This document shows positions 18,801-27,397 of a DNA stretch of 64,000 nt, in pieces. The position numbers and the translations under genes were made by a program. Source of the stretch: Bifidobacterium parmae. Its GTDB lineage: Bacteria > Actinomycetota > Actinomycetes > Actinomycetales > Bifidobacteriaceae. The DNA lies in NCBI RefSeq assembly GCF_002860365.1, contig NZ_NMWT01000013.1:1-64000 (forward strand). The letters are read 5' to 3'. Position 1 is the first letter of the stretch. Each line of letters starts with the position of its first letter. The notes beneath the pieces were generated by a model, which ran no database searches, was not told where the DNA came from, and saw only the letters and a list, made by a program, of their open reading frames with translations.

Positions 18801-19553
18801 CTACCGCGGCCGCGCCGCGGCCACCGCGCGTGCCTGCTCGGCGATCGTGTCGATGCGTTCGAGCTCCTCGCGCTGCTCGCGGGTCTGGTCGGCGGTGCCG
18901 AATTCGCCGTACCGGCGTTCGGCGGCCACGCGGATGAGATAGTCGGCGATGGCGGGGTTCTTCGGCAGGAGCGACCCGTGCATGTACGTGCCGATCACGT
19001 TGTTCATGCGCGCGCCTTCCGTATGGTCCTCACCGTTGTTGCCGCGGCCTTCCTCGTCCACGCGGCCGAGCGGGTCGACGCCGGCGCGCAGGAACGTCTG
19101 GCCGGAATGGTTCTCGTAGCCGATGATGTCGCCGAATTCGTCGGAGTGTTCGACGAGGTTGCCGATCATGCGCACGTCGCGGCCGACGGTGTGCGCCTGG
19201 ATCACGCCGATGCCGTCGAGACGCGTGCCGTCCACGGTTTCGAAGTATTCACCGAACAGCTGGTACATGCCGCAGATCATCAGCATGGGCACGCCGTCGG
19301 TGGCGAGCGTGCGCAGCAGGTCGGCGCGGCGGAAGAAGTCGTCGATGATCTTCTTCTGGCCGGTGTCCTGGCCGCCGCCGCCGAGGATCATGTCCACGTG
19401 TTCGGGCCATTCGTCGCCCTGGTTGTAGGCGGTGACGCGCGGCTCGTAGCCGTAGAGCGCGAGCCGGCGCGTGATGGTGAGCACGTTGCCGGAGTCGCCG
19501 TAGATGTTCATGTCCTTCGGGTAGAGGGACATCACGTCGATTACCTTGCCCAT
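18801..19553 (-). CDS. gatD: Lipid II isoglutaminyl synthase, glutaminase subunit GatD
   Basis: 250 aa class I glutamine amidotransferase of the CobB/CobQ-like type. It hydrolyses glutamine and passes ammonia to MurT, which amidates the D-Glu of the lipid II stem peptide. The catalytic Cys is in MLMICGMYQLFGEYF and the His in GTYMHGSLLPKNP; MSLYPKDMNIYGDSGN is the typical N-terminus and DMILGGGGQD the oxyanion region. Start at 19553, with AAGGAA 8 nt upstream. It follows murT on the same strand, but 229 bp of palindromic repeats separate them, whereas the pair is usually contiguous. Confidence 0.92.
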   Translation of the reverse strand: MGKVIDVMSLYPKDMNIYGDSGNVLTITRRLALYGYEPRVTAYNQGDEWPEHVDMILGGGGQDTGQKKIIDDFFRRADLLRTLATDGVPMLMICGMYQLFGEYFETVDGTRLDGIGVIQAHTVGRDVRMIGNLVEHSDEFGDIIGYENHSGQTFLRAGVDPLGRVDEEGRGNNGEDHTEGARMNNVIGTYMHGSLLPKNPAIADYLIRVAAERRYGEFGTADQTREQREELERIDTIAEQARAVAAARPR

Positions 19554-19580
19554 GTCTTCATTCCTTCCATCCAAGTCGTC

Positions 19581-19757
19581 CTCCCGCTGGCGGGAGATGT
19601 CCCCGGTCATCGTCTCCCGCCGAGGACCGTTCGGCTTTGTCTGTTCCTCCCGCTGACGGGAGGCATCCCCCGGCTGCCACCTTCCGACCGGAGACCGGGC
19701 CGGTTTGCCTGCTCCTCCCGCTGACGGGAGGTGGCGCGAAGCGCCGGAGGGTGGTCA
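19581..19757. repeat. Three CTCCCGCTGRCGGGAG palindromes and a REP-like end
   Basis: Copies at 19581-19596, 19647-19662 and 19715-19730, spaced about 67 bp. The last continues into GGCGCGAAGCGCC and GGAGGGTGGTC (to 19757), the same layout as the larger REP-like repeats. They fill the murT-gatD gap. Confidence 0.8.
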
Positions 19758-19782
19758 CGGTGCCGATCGCGGCCCCGGTCGT

Positions 19783-21336
19783 TCACTCCCCCACGCCGGC
19801 GTCCGCCACGTCGGCGATGCGGCCGAGCGCGGCGCGCACCTTGAGCATCGCCGTGTACGTGCAGTAGATGTGTTTCGGCGTGCCCGGGTTCGCGTGTACG
19901 AACAGGTTCAGCGCGGATTCGATGTCGGTGTCGGTCGCCGCGACCGGCACCTGGTCGTAGGCGAGGCGCAGCGCCATGTCCCATGCGCGCACGCCGGACA
20001 CCTGCGCGACGCCGGTCCCGCGCAGCGAGGTGAAGTCCACGTCCCACAGCCAGCTCATGTCGCGGCCGTCCGCGTATTCGTCGTTGATGACGATCATCGT
20101 GTCCGCGCCTTCGGGCGGGAAGCTCGCCAGGGAGAGGCGGAATCCCATCGGATTCTTGACGAGCAGCAGTTCGACCGGGCTGCCGGCGGCTTCGATGACC
20201 TCGCCGCGCCCGAATGCGGGCGTGACCCGGGCGACGGCGCGGATGAGCGACGCCGTGTCCGAGGCGGCGACATGCCTGAGCCTCTCGCGGAACGCCTCGC
20301 CGCCGGCGGGCGCGGCCGCGGTGCGCGCCCGCGGCGCGTCGGCGACGACCGCGCGCACGACGGCGAGCGCGGCGGCGGCGTTGTACAGGTTGTACACGCC
20401 TTCGAGCTTCACGTCGGTCGTGTGTTCGCCGCCGTCCAGGCGGAACGTGGCCCGATGATCGCCGAACGCCGTGAACGTCACGTCCGCCGGCAGCTCCACC
20501 GCCTCGGTCACATCCTCCTGCCCCCGCTCAACCGACGGCGATGCCGATTCACGTCCCTGGGAGACGACCTTCTCTTCCCGCCCCCGCCGGCGGGGGCTGT
20601 CGGTCGCAGACCGACTGGGGGTGGTCTCGGCGGAGATCTCGCCACCGGTCTCACCGGAGTTCCCTCCGGCGGTCGCGTCCTCCTCCACGCTCACGGTGGT
20701 GGCCATGTCGTCGTCGGAGGGGAAGAGCTTCTTCAGTTCGTCGGACAGGCCGAAGTAGCGCACCTGCGTTCCGGCGGGCGTCAACGCGGCGAGCGCGGCG
20801 ATGCGCGGGTCCTCGCGGTTGAGCACGACGGTGCCGGTGGTGGTCTTGGCGACTTCGCCGAGCAGTCGCGCCGTATTGTCGATTTCGCCGAAGCGGTCGA
20901 GCTGGTCGCGCATCACGTTGAGCAGGAGCGCGTAACGGGGTTTGACCTGCTTGACGAAGTGCACGGCGTACGCCTCGTCGAGTTCGAGCACGGCGATGTC
21001 GGCGTCGAGGCGGCCGCCCAGCGTGACCTGCTGGAGCAGTGCGGAGACGACGCCGCGCGTGAAGTTCGATCCGGTCGGGTTGGTGAACACCTTCAGGCCG
21101 AGGTCGGAGAGCATCGAGGCGACCATGCGCGTGGTCGTGGTCTTGCCGTTCGTGCCGGAGACGAGCACGACGCCGAGCGGGAGCCGTCCGAGCGTACGCG
21201 CGAGGAAGCCCGGGTCGATGGTTTCGATGACCTTGCCGGGGAACGCGGATCCGCCGTGGTGCAGCAGGCGGGACGCCCAGCGGACGCCTTTGCCGATGGC
21301 GGGTGTGGCGAACGAATTCCATGCCATGTGTCTCAT
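19783..21336 (-). CDS. murT: Lipid II isoglutaminyl synthase, Mur-ligase subunit MurT
   Basis: 517 aa. The Mur ligase central domain has the ATP motif VSGTNGKTTTTRMVA (~residues 58-72) and NPTGSNFTRGV, and the C-terminal DUF1727 region is present (VKNPMGFRLSL, VINDEYADGRDMSWLWDVDF). With GatD it amidates lipid II D-Glu. Unlike S. aureus MurT there is no Cys4 zinc ribbon; the whole chain has one Cys, near the C-terminus. In its place is a ~75-aa acidic/Ser-rich stretch, of which about residues 237-252 are encoded by a REP-like repeat. The start overlaps the dnaB stop (ATGA), so translation is coupled to dnaB. Confidence 0.9.
   Translation of the reverse strand: MRHMAWNSFATPAIGKGVRWASRLLHHGGSAFPGKVIETIDPGFLARTLGRLPLGVVLVSGTNGKTTTTRMVASMLSDLGLKVFTNPTGSNFTRGVVSALLQQVTLGGRLDADIAVLELDEAYAVHFVKQVKPRYALLLNVMRDQLDRFGEIDNTARLLGEVAKTTTGTVVLNREDPRIAALAALTPAGTQVRYFGLSDELKKLFPSDDDMATTVSVEEDATAGGNSGETGGEISAETTPSRSATDSPRRRGREEKVVSQGRESASPSVERGQEDVTEAVELPADVTFTAFGDHRATFRLDGGEHTTDVKLEGVYNLYNAAAALAVVRAVVADAPRARTAAAPAGGEAFRERLRHVAASDTASLIRAVARVTPAFGRGEVIEAAGSPVELLLVKNPMGFRLSLASFPPEGADTMIVINDEYADGRDMSWLWDVDFTSLRGTGVAQVSGVRAWDMALRLAYDQVPVAATDTDIESALNLFVHANPGTPKHIYCTYTAMLKVRAALGRIADVADAGVGE
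20581..20626. repeat. REP-like repeat inside murT
   Basis: CCCCCGCCGGCGGGGG followed by a CGGTCGCAGACCG hairpin and GGGGGTGGTC, the same element as at 13240, here read through in frame within the MurT linker. Confidence 0.85.
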
Positions 21337-22937
21337 ACCCCCTGTCCGCCGGAGTTGTAGTCCTGCGGCATGTCCTTGAATTTCGATGTGGCGCCGAGGA
21401 ACGCCAGGTGGAAGGTCTCGGTCGGTCCGTTACGGTGCTTCGCCATGATGATGTCGGCCTCGCCCGGACGGTCCTCCTTGTCGTAGAAGTCTGGTCGGTG
21501 CACGAGGAACACCACGTCGGCGTCCTGTTCGATCGAGCCGGATTCACGCAGGTCGGAGAGCTGCGGTTTCTTGTCGTTGCGCATCTCGGGGCCTCGGTTC
21601 AGCTGGGAGAGCGCCACGACCGGCACCTCCAGCTCCTTGGCGAGGAGCTTCAGCGCACGGGAGAACTCGGAGACCTCCTGCTGGCGGCTTTCGACCTGTT
21701 TGCCGGAGGTCATGAGCTGCAGGTAGTCGATGACGACGAGTTTCAGGTCGTTGGTCTGTTTGAGCCGGCGGCATTTCGCGCGGATCTCCATGAGGCTCAT
21801 GTTCGGCGAATCGTCGATGAACAGCGGGGCGTCGTCGAGTTTCGACCAGAAGCCGTTCAGCGTGTTCCAGCGTTCCGGCGTGATCTCGTCGGCGCGGCGC
21901 AGGGCGCCGAGCGGGATGTTCGTCTCGGCGGAGATGATGCGCTGGGCGAGTTCCACCTTGCTCATCTCCAAGCTGAACACGATGGTGGTCATGTGGTGGT
22001 GGAGGGCGGCGGCGCGGGCGAAGTCGATGCCGAGCGTCGACTTGCCCATGGCGGGACGGCCGGCGACGACGACCATCTGGCCGGGTTGGAGGCCCTGCGT
22101 GAGGTCGTCGATGTCGCGGAAGCCGGTGGGCACGCCCTTGTTGACGAGTCCCTGTTGGAGTTTGTCGAGCTGGTCGAGCGCGTCGTGTACGACCGGGCCG
22201 ATCGCGGCGTAGTCCTGACGCACCTTGCCGACGCTCATCTCGTACACTTCGGCCTGCGCGAGGTTGACGACGTCCTCCGCCTGCGAGCCTTCGGCGGAGT
22301 AGCCGAGCTGCGCGATCTTCGTGCCGGCGGCGATCACGTTCCTGAGGATCGCGCGCTGGTGCACGATTTCGGCGTAGTAGGTGGCGTTCGCCGCGGTGGG
22401 CACGGAGGCGACGAGCGAATGGAGGTAGTCGGTGCCGCCGACCTTCTCCAGTTCGCCGCTTTTGAGCAGTTCGTTCGCCACGAGCACCGCGTCGACGGGC
22501 TGCGAGGCGGAGAACAGGTTGATGATCGCCTCGTAGATGGTCTGGTGCTTCGGCTGGTAGAAGTCGGTGACCTCGATCATCTGCGAGACCTCGCCGATGG
22601 CGTCCTTGCTCATGAGCATGCCGCCGAGCACGGCCATCTCCGCATCGTCGTCGTGCGGGGGCACGCGGTCGAACAACGCGTCCCTCACCGGCGTGCCGGT
22701 CGCACCGGGCACATAGCCGCGACCGTTCCCGCGGCCGCCGCGCGCGCGACCGCCACGGTCGCCGCCGCGGTAGGGGCGGTCCGCTGGCGCGTCGGCGCCG
22801 TCGTACGCGCGGCCAGCGCCCGCGCCGTCAGCGGGCTCGTCGAAGCCGCCGTCCACACCGCCGAAATCCTCTTCGGGGGGTGCGAAACCGGCGTCGCCGT
22901 CGTCATGCGGTTCGTCGTTCCAAGGTTCCTCAGCCAT
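21333..22937 (-). CDS. dnaB: Replicative DNA helicase DnaB
   Basis: 534 aa hexameric 5'-3' helicase of the replication fork. A ~90-aa Gly/Asp/Arg-rich N-terminal extension (including GGRARGGRGNGRG-like sequence) precedes the usual N-terminal domain (PPHDDDAEMAVLGGML). The RecA-like motor has Walker A AGRPAMGKST, Walker B LVVIDYLQLM, and the C-terminal motifs ALSQLNRGPEMR and DLRESGSIEQDADVV. It is contiguous, with no intein. There is no Shine-Dalgarno sequence; a TATACT hexamer 7 nt before the ATG implies a leaderless mRNA. It heads a unit with murT. Confidence 0.95.
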   Translation of the reverse strand: MAEEPWNDEPHDDGDAGFAPPEEDFGGVDGGFDEPADGAGAGRAYDGADAPADRPYRGGDRGGRARGGRGNGRGYVPGATGTPVRDALFDRVPPHDDDAEMAVLGGMLMSKDAIGEVSQMIEVTDFYQPKHQTIYEAIINLFSASQPVDAVLVANELLKSGELEKVGGTDYLHSLVASVPTAANATYYAEIVHQRAILRNVIAAGTKIAQLGYSAEGSQAEDVVNLAQAEVYEMSVGKVRQDYAAIGPVVHDALDQLDKLQQGLVNKGVPTGFRDIDDLTQGLQPGQMVVVAGRPAMGKSTLGIDFARAAALHHHMTTIVFSLEMSKVELAQRIISAETNIPLGALRRADEITPERWNTLNGFWSKLDDAPLFIDDSPNMSLMEIRAKCRRLKQTNDLKLVVIDYLQLMTSGKQVESRQQEVSEFSRALKLLAKELEVPVVALSQLNRGPEMRNDKKPQLSDLRESGSIEQDADVVFLVHRPDFYDKEDRPGEADIIMAKHRNGPTETFHLAFLGATSKFKDMPQDYNSGGQGV

Positions 22938-22944
22938 AGGGCAC

Positions 22945-22972
22945 AGTATAGGTATGTTGACATATATGTCGT
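22945..22972 (-). promoter_or_regulatory. Leaderless promoter of dnaB
   Basis: Minus strand: -35-like ACGACA (22972-22967), 16-bp spacer, -10 TATACT (22950-22945), then 7 nt to the ATG at 22937. Confidence 0.6.
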
Positions 22973-23062
22973 AACCGATTGAACGGATGCCATATCTTCA
23001 CTGGCATTCGATAAAGATACAGCATAATCTTCATCGAACATCAGTGAAGAATGAGGTCCGTC

Positions 23063-24434
23063 ATGTCATTGTCATCATTGATCGCCGAATATCTGGACTT
23101 CGCCGTCCCCGATTACGTCGAAAGGCCAGGCGCGACGCTCGACGTTCCTGCCCCCCGCGCGCAACAATGTGATACATACCATCACCGGCGTGCGCCGGTG
23201 CGGCAAGACCTACGCCATGTACCAGCTGATGAATCGTCTCATCGCAGCCGGGGTGCCACGAAACCGAATACTCCACTTCTCATTCGACGACGACCGCATC
23301 ATGCCGTTCTCCGACCATACGCTCGCCGACCTGTTGGACGAATACTATCGCATGGTGCCCGAGGCACTCAGCGGATGCTATCTGCTGTTCGATGAGATTC
23401 AGGAAGCACCGTATTGGACGAACTTCGTGCGTAGGGTCGCCGGTCAGCATGACGTCACCATCGTGCTGACCGGATCGTCGTCGAAGCTCCTTTCCTCCGA
23501 CATCCCCACCAATTTCCGCGGCCGTTCGCTATCCCGCGAGATGTGGCCTCTGAGTTTCCGGGAGTACTGTCTCTTCCAGAACATCGACACGACCGACATC
23601 GGCGGAGCATATCCATCTTCGGTGCGTCGACCGCTGCAGACGGCGTTCGCCGAATACCTGAACGTCGGAGGATTCCCCGCGGTGCAGCATATGGGCGCAT
23701 TGGATCGCATGCGCCTGCTGCAGGGATACGCGGATGAAATCGTCACCAAGGACGTGCTGGAACGATTCGAGACCACGTCGCTGCGCGTAGCGATGCGGTT
23801 CTCGCGTAGCGCACTGCGTTCCACGGGGTTGAAATTCTCGGTGAACGCCCAGGTCAAAGCGCTGCGCGGCATGCGGGTGCCGATTTCGGGGAACAAGCTC
23901 TACGATCTTCTCGATGACTTCGAGGATGCCCTTCTGCTGTTCAAGGTCGGCGATTTCACGCTCTCCATCAAAGAGAATCCGCGATCCTCCAGCAAGGTCT
24001 ACGCAGTGGATCCGGGATTGTCGTTGGCCGTCGCCCCGGCGAACCACATGGATATAGGACAGCGACTGGAGACGGCCGTGTTCGTGGAACTGAAACGACG
24101 ATACGGCGGCAACCGCGGCAACACCATCGCCACGTATTCGGCTGCGAATTGTCCCGAAGTGGATTTCGTCGTCGGCGACGAGGCGGCCGGCGAACCGTAT
24201 CAACTGATTCAGGTGGCCGCACGGACCGGCTTGGACGCCACGACGGTCACCGATTTCGCCGCACAGAATCTGAGCGCCAAATTCCGCAGCGAAATCGGCA
24301 ACCTCGACGCCGCCATGCGCAACGCCGGACTCGCCAGGGGAACCCTGATCTCATTGGAAGAGGAAGGTCTGGTGACTGTGCCGGCCGGCACCATCGAAGT
24401 GGTTCCGGCATGGAAGTGGTGCCTGCGACGATAG
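23063..24434 (+). pseudogene. AAA ATPase with DUF4143, frameshifted near the N-terminus
   Basis: The open frame from GTG 23169 gives 421 aa: Walker A in ITGVRRCGKTYAMYQL, Walker B in YLLFDEIQEAPYW, sensor VLTGSSSKL, DUF4143 middle region and a restriction-endonuclease-like end (VFVELKRRYGG, EVDFVVGDE). The missing N-terminus is in another frame: ATG 23063 (GAGG upstream) reads MSLSSLIAEYLDFAVPDYVE and continues to VPAPR at ~23155. A CGCGCGC tract at 23155-23162 then breaks the frame; moving one base restores PAPR..NNVIHTITGVRR. This is a frameshift mutation, a sequencing slip or a phase-variable switch. GTG 23169 has no ribosome binding site. Such ATPases resemble solitary defence or toxin-like genes; the function is unknown. 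Confidence 0.75.
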
Positions 24435-24778
24435 AATCGCCAAACGTCTCCCTAGCGCGGACCGACAGTGGCTTGCAGCGATTTCTCGGGGAATCGCATC
24501 GGCTTTCCCATGGGTTTCAATCATCGCTTGGAGATTCGCGAGGTTATATGTAGTCACCGGCGAACGACAGGCCGCCACGACGGAACAGACCATCGGACGG
24601 ACAAGAGCGAACCGGCGAGGCCGAACCCCTTCCGGCCCCATAACCATAACTGAACAACCTTTCTTCTTCCTCTCTCTCCTTCGCGAAGGGCCCGACGGCA
24701 TTACGCCGTCGGGCCCTTCCGTTTATCCGCGCCCTAGCCGCGTCGCTACCGGCATGGAGTTACATGCCGAACGCACCG
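24435..24778. other. Intergenic stretch with one terminator
   Basis: No supported gene. The only clear structure is the hairpin at 24686-24718. Confidence 0.6.
24686..24718 (+). terminator. Hairpin AAGGGCCCGACGGC / GCCGTCGGGCCCTT
   Basis: A perfect 14-bp stem with a 5-nt loop and a weak T-rich tail (CCGTTTAT). Located between the ATPase gene and the pilin remnant, possibly bidirectional. Confidence 0.65.
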
Positions 24779-25048
24779 TCACGCGCGCAGTGCGCGCTCG
24801 GTGGCGCGGGACTTCGCGAACACGGTGCCGGCCGCGCCCGCGAACAGCAGGCCGACCACGGCGAACAGGACGATGCCCGCCGCACCGGTCTTCGGCAGCT
24901 CGGTCACGTTGCGCACGTTGATCACCGAGTAATCGGTGATCTCATTGCCGCTCAAATCCGCGTCGCCGGAGTCCTGGGAAAGACCCATGCCCGGTCGATG
25001 GAGATTCGCCCTAGCTGCCTTAGTACCCCCTCCCTTTAGGGGCATCAA
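24779..25048 (-). pseudogene. C-terminal remnant of a sortase-anchored pilin
   Basis: 89 codons, of which the last ~55 read as the end of a SpaA/FimA-type pilin: a final beta strand (ITDYSVINVRNVTE), the sortase motif LPKTG, a hydrophobic helix (AAGIVLFAVVGLLFAGAAGTVFA) and the basic tail KSRATERALRA. There is no signal peptide, no pilin domains and no room upstream, since only 107 bp separate it from the next open region. The N-terminal part looks like scrambled deletion junction sequence (PLKGGGTKAARANLHRPG). A dead pilin gene beside a class C sortase suggests a decayed pilus island. Confidence 0.75.
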
Positions 25049-25143
25049 ACCGTGGAATCATGCCCGAATCGCAATGAGGTAAACCGGCATATCGCTGGAA
25101 ACTAGCGGAAACCATCCCGATATGAGCGAAAACGTTTACACCG

Positions 25144-25163
25144 ATTGTTATCAAATTGTTATC
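25144..25163. promoter_or_regulatory. Direct repeat ATTGTTATC x2 upstream of the sortase
   Basis: ATTGTTATC at 25144-25152 and 25155-25163, an 11-bp period (one helical turn), in the sortase upstream region; possible regulator site. Confidence 0.3.
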
Positions 25164-25332
25164 TTTCGCTGCTCACTATGTCGATTCGACACGCCGAACC
25201 GGTTTGATTGTTGACACCATGTCAGCGATTGCAAGCGGCATGACATCACGTCATCACCCCGCTGTGAACCGCTCACATCCGCACAAAACCGGACTTTCCA
25301 CACGCAAGCACATGCCTGACCCCGGGAGTACC

Positions 25333-26670
25333 ATGACCACAGACCAAGGAACGGAACAGAACACACAAGGCGTATCAGGCATGGGTAATCACGCAGACAA
25401 TCGGACGGCATCGCATCGCGGTCATCGTGAGGCGCCCCGCACGCATACTCGGAAGTCCACAGTGCCGACCGCACGACCCACCATCGCCACGACGACGTCC
25501 ACGGGCACCACGACCCATACGAAACCCACGTCCTCCATGGAACCCACGGACCCTGCCGAACCATTCACGCCGCAGCCGTTCGCCGCCGCCATCGACGTCA
25601 CCGACCTCACCGCCGAACGCCGCCGTCTCGCACGCAACCTGCTCGTGATGCGCGTCGTCACCATCCTGCTGCTCGTCGCCGCCGTCTCCGTCGCCGCGTT
25701 CCCCTTCGTCCTCCAATTCAAATCCGGCACCGAGCTCGCCGCCGCCACCGCCACCACCGCACGCAACGTAGCGAACTGGCCATACCCGAAAGCGAAGGAC
25801 GCGCTCGCCGCGGCACGCGCCTACAATGCGAAGCTCGCGCAATCCGGTCAGCCGGTGCTCGGCGAGGCGGTCGACCCGTTCACCGCGGCCACCGGCGGCT
25901 CGCGTGCAAGCGGCGACGACTCCGCATCCAGCAAAGACAAGGAATACCAGTCGCTGCTCGACTCCGGCGACGGCGTGATGGGATCCATCAAAGTACCGAA
26001 ACAGTCCATCGACCTGCCGATCTACCATGGCACGTCCGAGAAGGCCTTGGCCTCCGGGGCCGGACACCTGTACGGCTCGTCGCTGCCCGTCGGCGGCGAA
26101 TCCACGCATTCGGTGATCACCGGCCACCGCGGACTCGTCAACGCGATGATGTTCACCCGTCTCGACGAAGTCAGGAAAGGCGATTTCTTCTACATCGAAG
26201 TGATGGGCGAGACGCTCGGCTACAAGGTGGACCGCATCTCCGTGATCCTGCCGAACGACACATCGAAACTGAAGATCGTGCCCGGCGAGGACCGCGTCAC
26301 CCTGATGACCTGCACGCCCTACGGCGTGAACACGCACCGACTGCTCATCTCCGGGCATCGCGTCGCCATCCCCCTGCCCGCGCCCGAACCGGGCGACGTA
26401 CACGACGGGCGCATGATCGGCGTCGGCGTGGGAGTCGCCGTGCTGTTCGCGGGATGGCTGGCGACGATTCCGCTGCGCAGGCGCGACGGGATGCGCATCA
26501 TGCGGCATGCCGCGTTCTGGCCGTATGACCGGCCGGGCGAACGCGGGAGCGCGAATGATCCGCTGAGTGGTGAGATTGATGGCGGGGGTACCGGCGTGGG
26601 CTCTAGCGAGACCACCGCTGGGACCACCCCCACCCGCTCCGCGGGAGCCCCCGCCAGCGGGGGCGAGTAG
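25333..26670 (+). CDS. srtC: Class C (pilus-type) sortase
   Basis: 445 aa transpeptidase that should polymerise pilins by joining LPXTG Thr to a pilin Lys. A Thr/His-rich cytoplasmic N-terminus is followed by a transmembrane helix (VTILLLVAAVSVAAFPFVL), the catalytic barrel with IKVPKQSIDLPIYHG, His265 in VITGHRGL, Cys327 in LMTCTPYG and Arg in RLLISGHR. The C-terminal membrane helix (VGVGVAVLFAGWLATIPL) is usual for class C. The last ~20 codons (TTPTRSAGAPASGG) come from a REP-like repeat, so the natural C-terminus may have been replaced. Start at 25333, where GGGAG precedes; upstream starts extend an unlikely Arg/His-rich segment. The only pilin nearby is the broken stub at 24779-25048. Confidence 0.85.
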   Translation: MTTDQGTEQNTQGVSGMGNHADNRTASHRGHREAPRTHTRKSTVPTARPTIATTTSTGTTTHTKPTSSMEPTDPAEPFTPQPFAAAIDVTDLTAERRRLARNLLVMRVVTILLLVAAVSVAAFPFVLQFKSGTELAAATATTARNVANWPYPKAKDALAAARAYNAKLAQSGQPVLGEAVDPFTAATGGSRASGDDSASSKDKEYQSLLDSGDGVMGSIKVPKQSIDLPIYHGTSEKALASGAGHLYGSSLPVGGESTHSVITGHRGLVNAMMFTRLDEVRKGDFFYIEVMGETLGYKVDRISVILPNDTSKLKIVPGEDRVTLMTCTPYGVNTHRLLISGHRVAIPLPAPEPGDVHDGRMIGVGVGVAVLFAGWLATIPLRRRDGMRIMRHAAFWPYDRPGERGSANDPLSGEIDGGGTGVGSSETTAGTTPTRSAGAPASGGE

Positions 26671-26740
26671 GTTAACGCCGGTATTCCTCGGCGTCGTCGT
26701 TCAAGTGAATCTCCCCGCCGGAGGGGCGAGTAGGTTAACG
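26622..26740. repeat. REP-like repeat (inverted copy) plus GGGCGAGTAGGTTAACG duplication
   Basis: 26622-26665 is the family repeat in reverse orientation, overlapping the end of the sortase gene. GGGCGAGTAGGTTAACG is present at 26661-26677 and again at 26724-26740, and the first copy supplies the sortase stop codon (TAG). Confidence 0.8.
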
Positions 26741-26772
26741 TTCCGAGGGGACTCTGCCGGCGGGGCGAGTGG

Positions 26773-27375
26773 TCAGGCTTCGCGGCGGCCGGCCAGGGCG
26801 CGGCCGAGCGTGATCTCGTCGGCGTATTCGAGATCGGAACCGACGGGCAGACCGCTGGCGAGACGCGTCACCTTGATGCCGAGCGGCGAGAGCAGACGGC
26901 TCAGATACGTGGTGGTCGCCTCGCCCTCGATGTTCGGATCGAGCGCGAGGATGATCTCCTTGACCGTGTCGTCCTTCAACCGTTCCAGCAGTTTCGCGAT
27001 GTTGAGGTCGCTGGGTCCCACGTTCGCCATCGGGTTGATGGCGCCGCCGAGCACGTGGTAGAGGCCGCGGTATTCACGCGTGCGCTCGATGCTCATCACG
27101 TCCTTCGGCTCCTCGACCACGCAGATGACGGTATGGTCGCGCCGCGGGTCCGCGCATACGGGGCACGGGCTCGACTCGCACACGTTGCCGCATACGTCGC
27201 AGAACCGCACCTTCGCCTTCACTTCGGTGATCGCGTCCGTCAGGTCGGCCGCCTCCTGCTCGTCGGCGCTGAGCAGATAGAACGCGATGCGCTGCGCGCC
27301 TTTCGGCCCGATGCCGGGCAGCTTGTTGAACGCGTCGATGAGACGCTGGATCGCGCCGTCATACGCCAATGCCAT
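26773..27375 (-). CDS. recR: Recombination mediator RecR
   Basis: 200 aa, full length. Helix-hairpin-helix ([23 protein letters not shown]), Cys4 zinc finger ([16 protein letters not shown]), and Toprim domain ([32 protein letters not shown]). It loads RecA with RecO/RecF at gaps. Start at 27375 with GAAGGAAG upstream. It lies 22 bp after dnaX on the same strand, the classical dnaX-recR operon (no ybaB between them here). Confidence 0.97.
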   Translation of the reverse strand: MALAYDGAIQRLIDAFNKLPGIGPKGAQRIAFYLLSADEQEAADLTDAITEVKAKVRFCDVCGNVCESSPCPVCADPRRDHTVICVVEEPKDVMSIERTREYRGLYHVLGGAINPMANVGPSDLNIAKLLERLKDDTVKEIILALDPNIEGEATTTYLSRLLSPLGIKVTRLASGLPVGSDLEYADEITLGRALAGRREA

Positions 27376-27397
27376 GTTGTCGTCTTCCTTCCGTCAT

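Noticed and set aside
19581-19757. CRISPR array
   Set aside because: Only three short palindromes with unequal, partly repetitive spacers; no cas genes in the window.
21333-22937. Intein in dnaB
   Set aside because: The helicase reads continuously with no Hint motifs at its P-loop or C-terminal positions.
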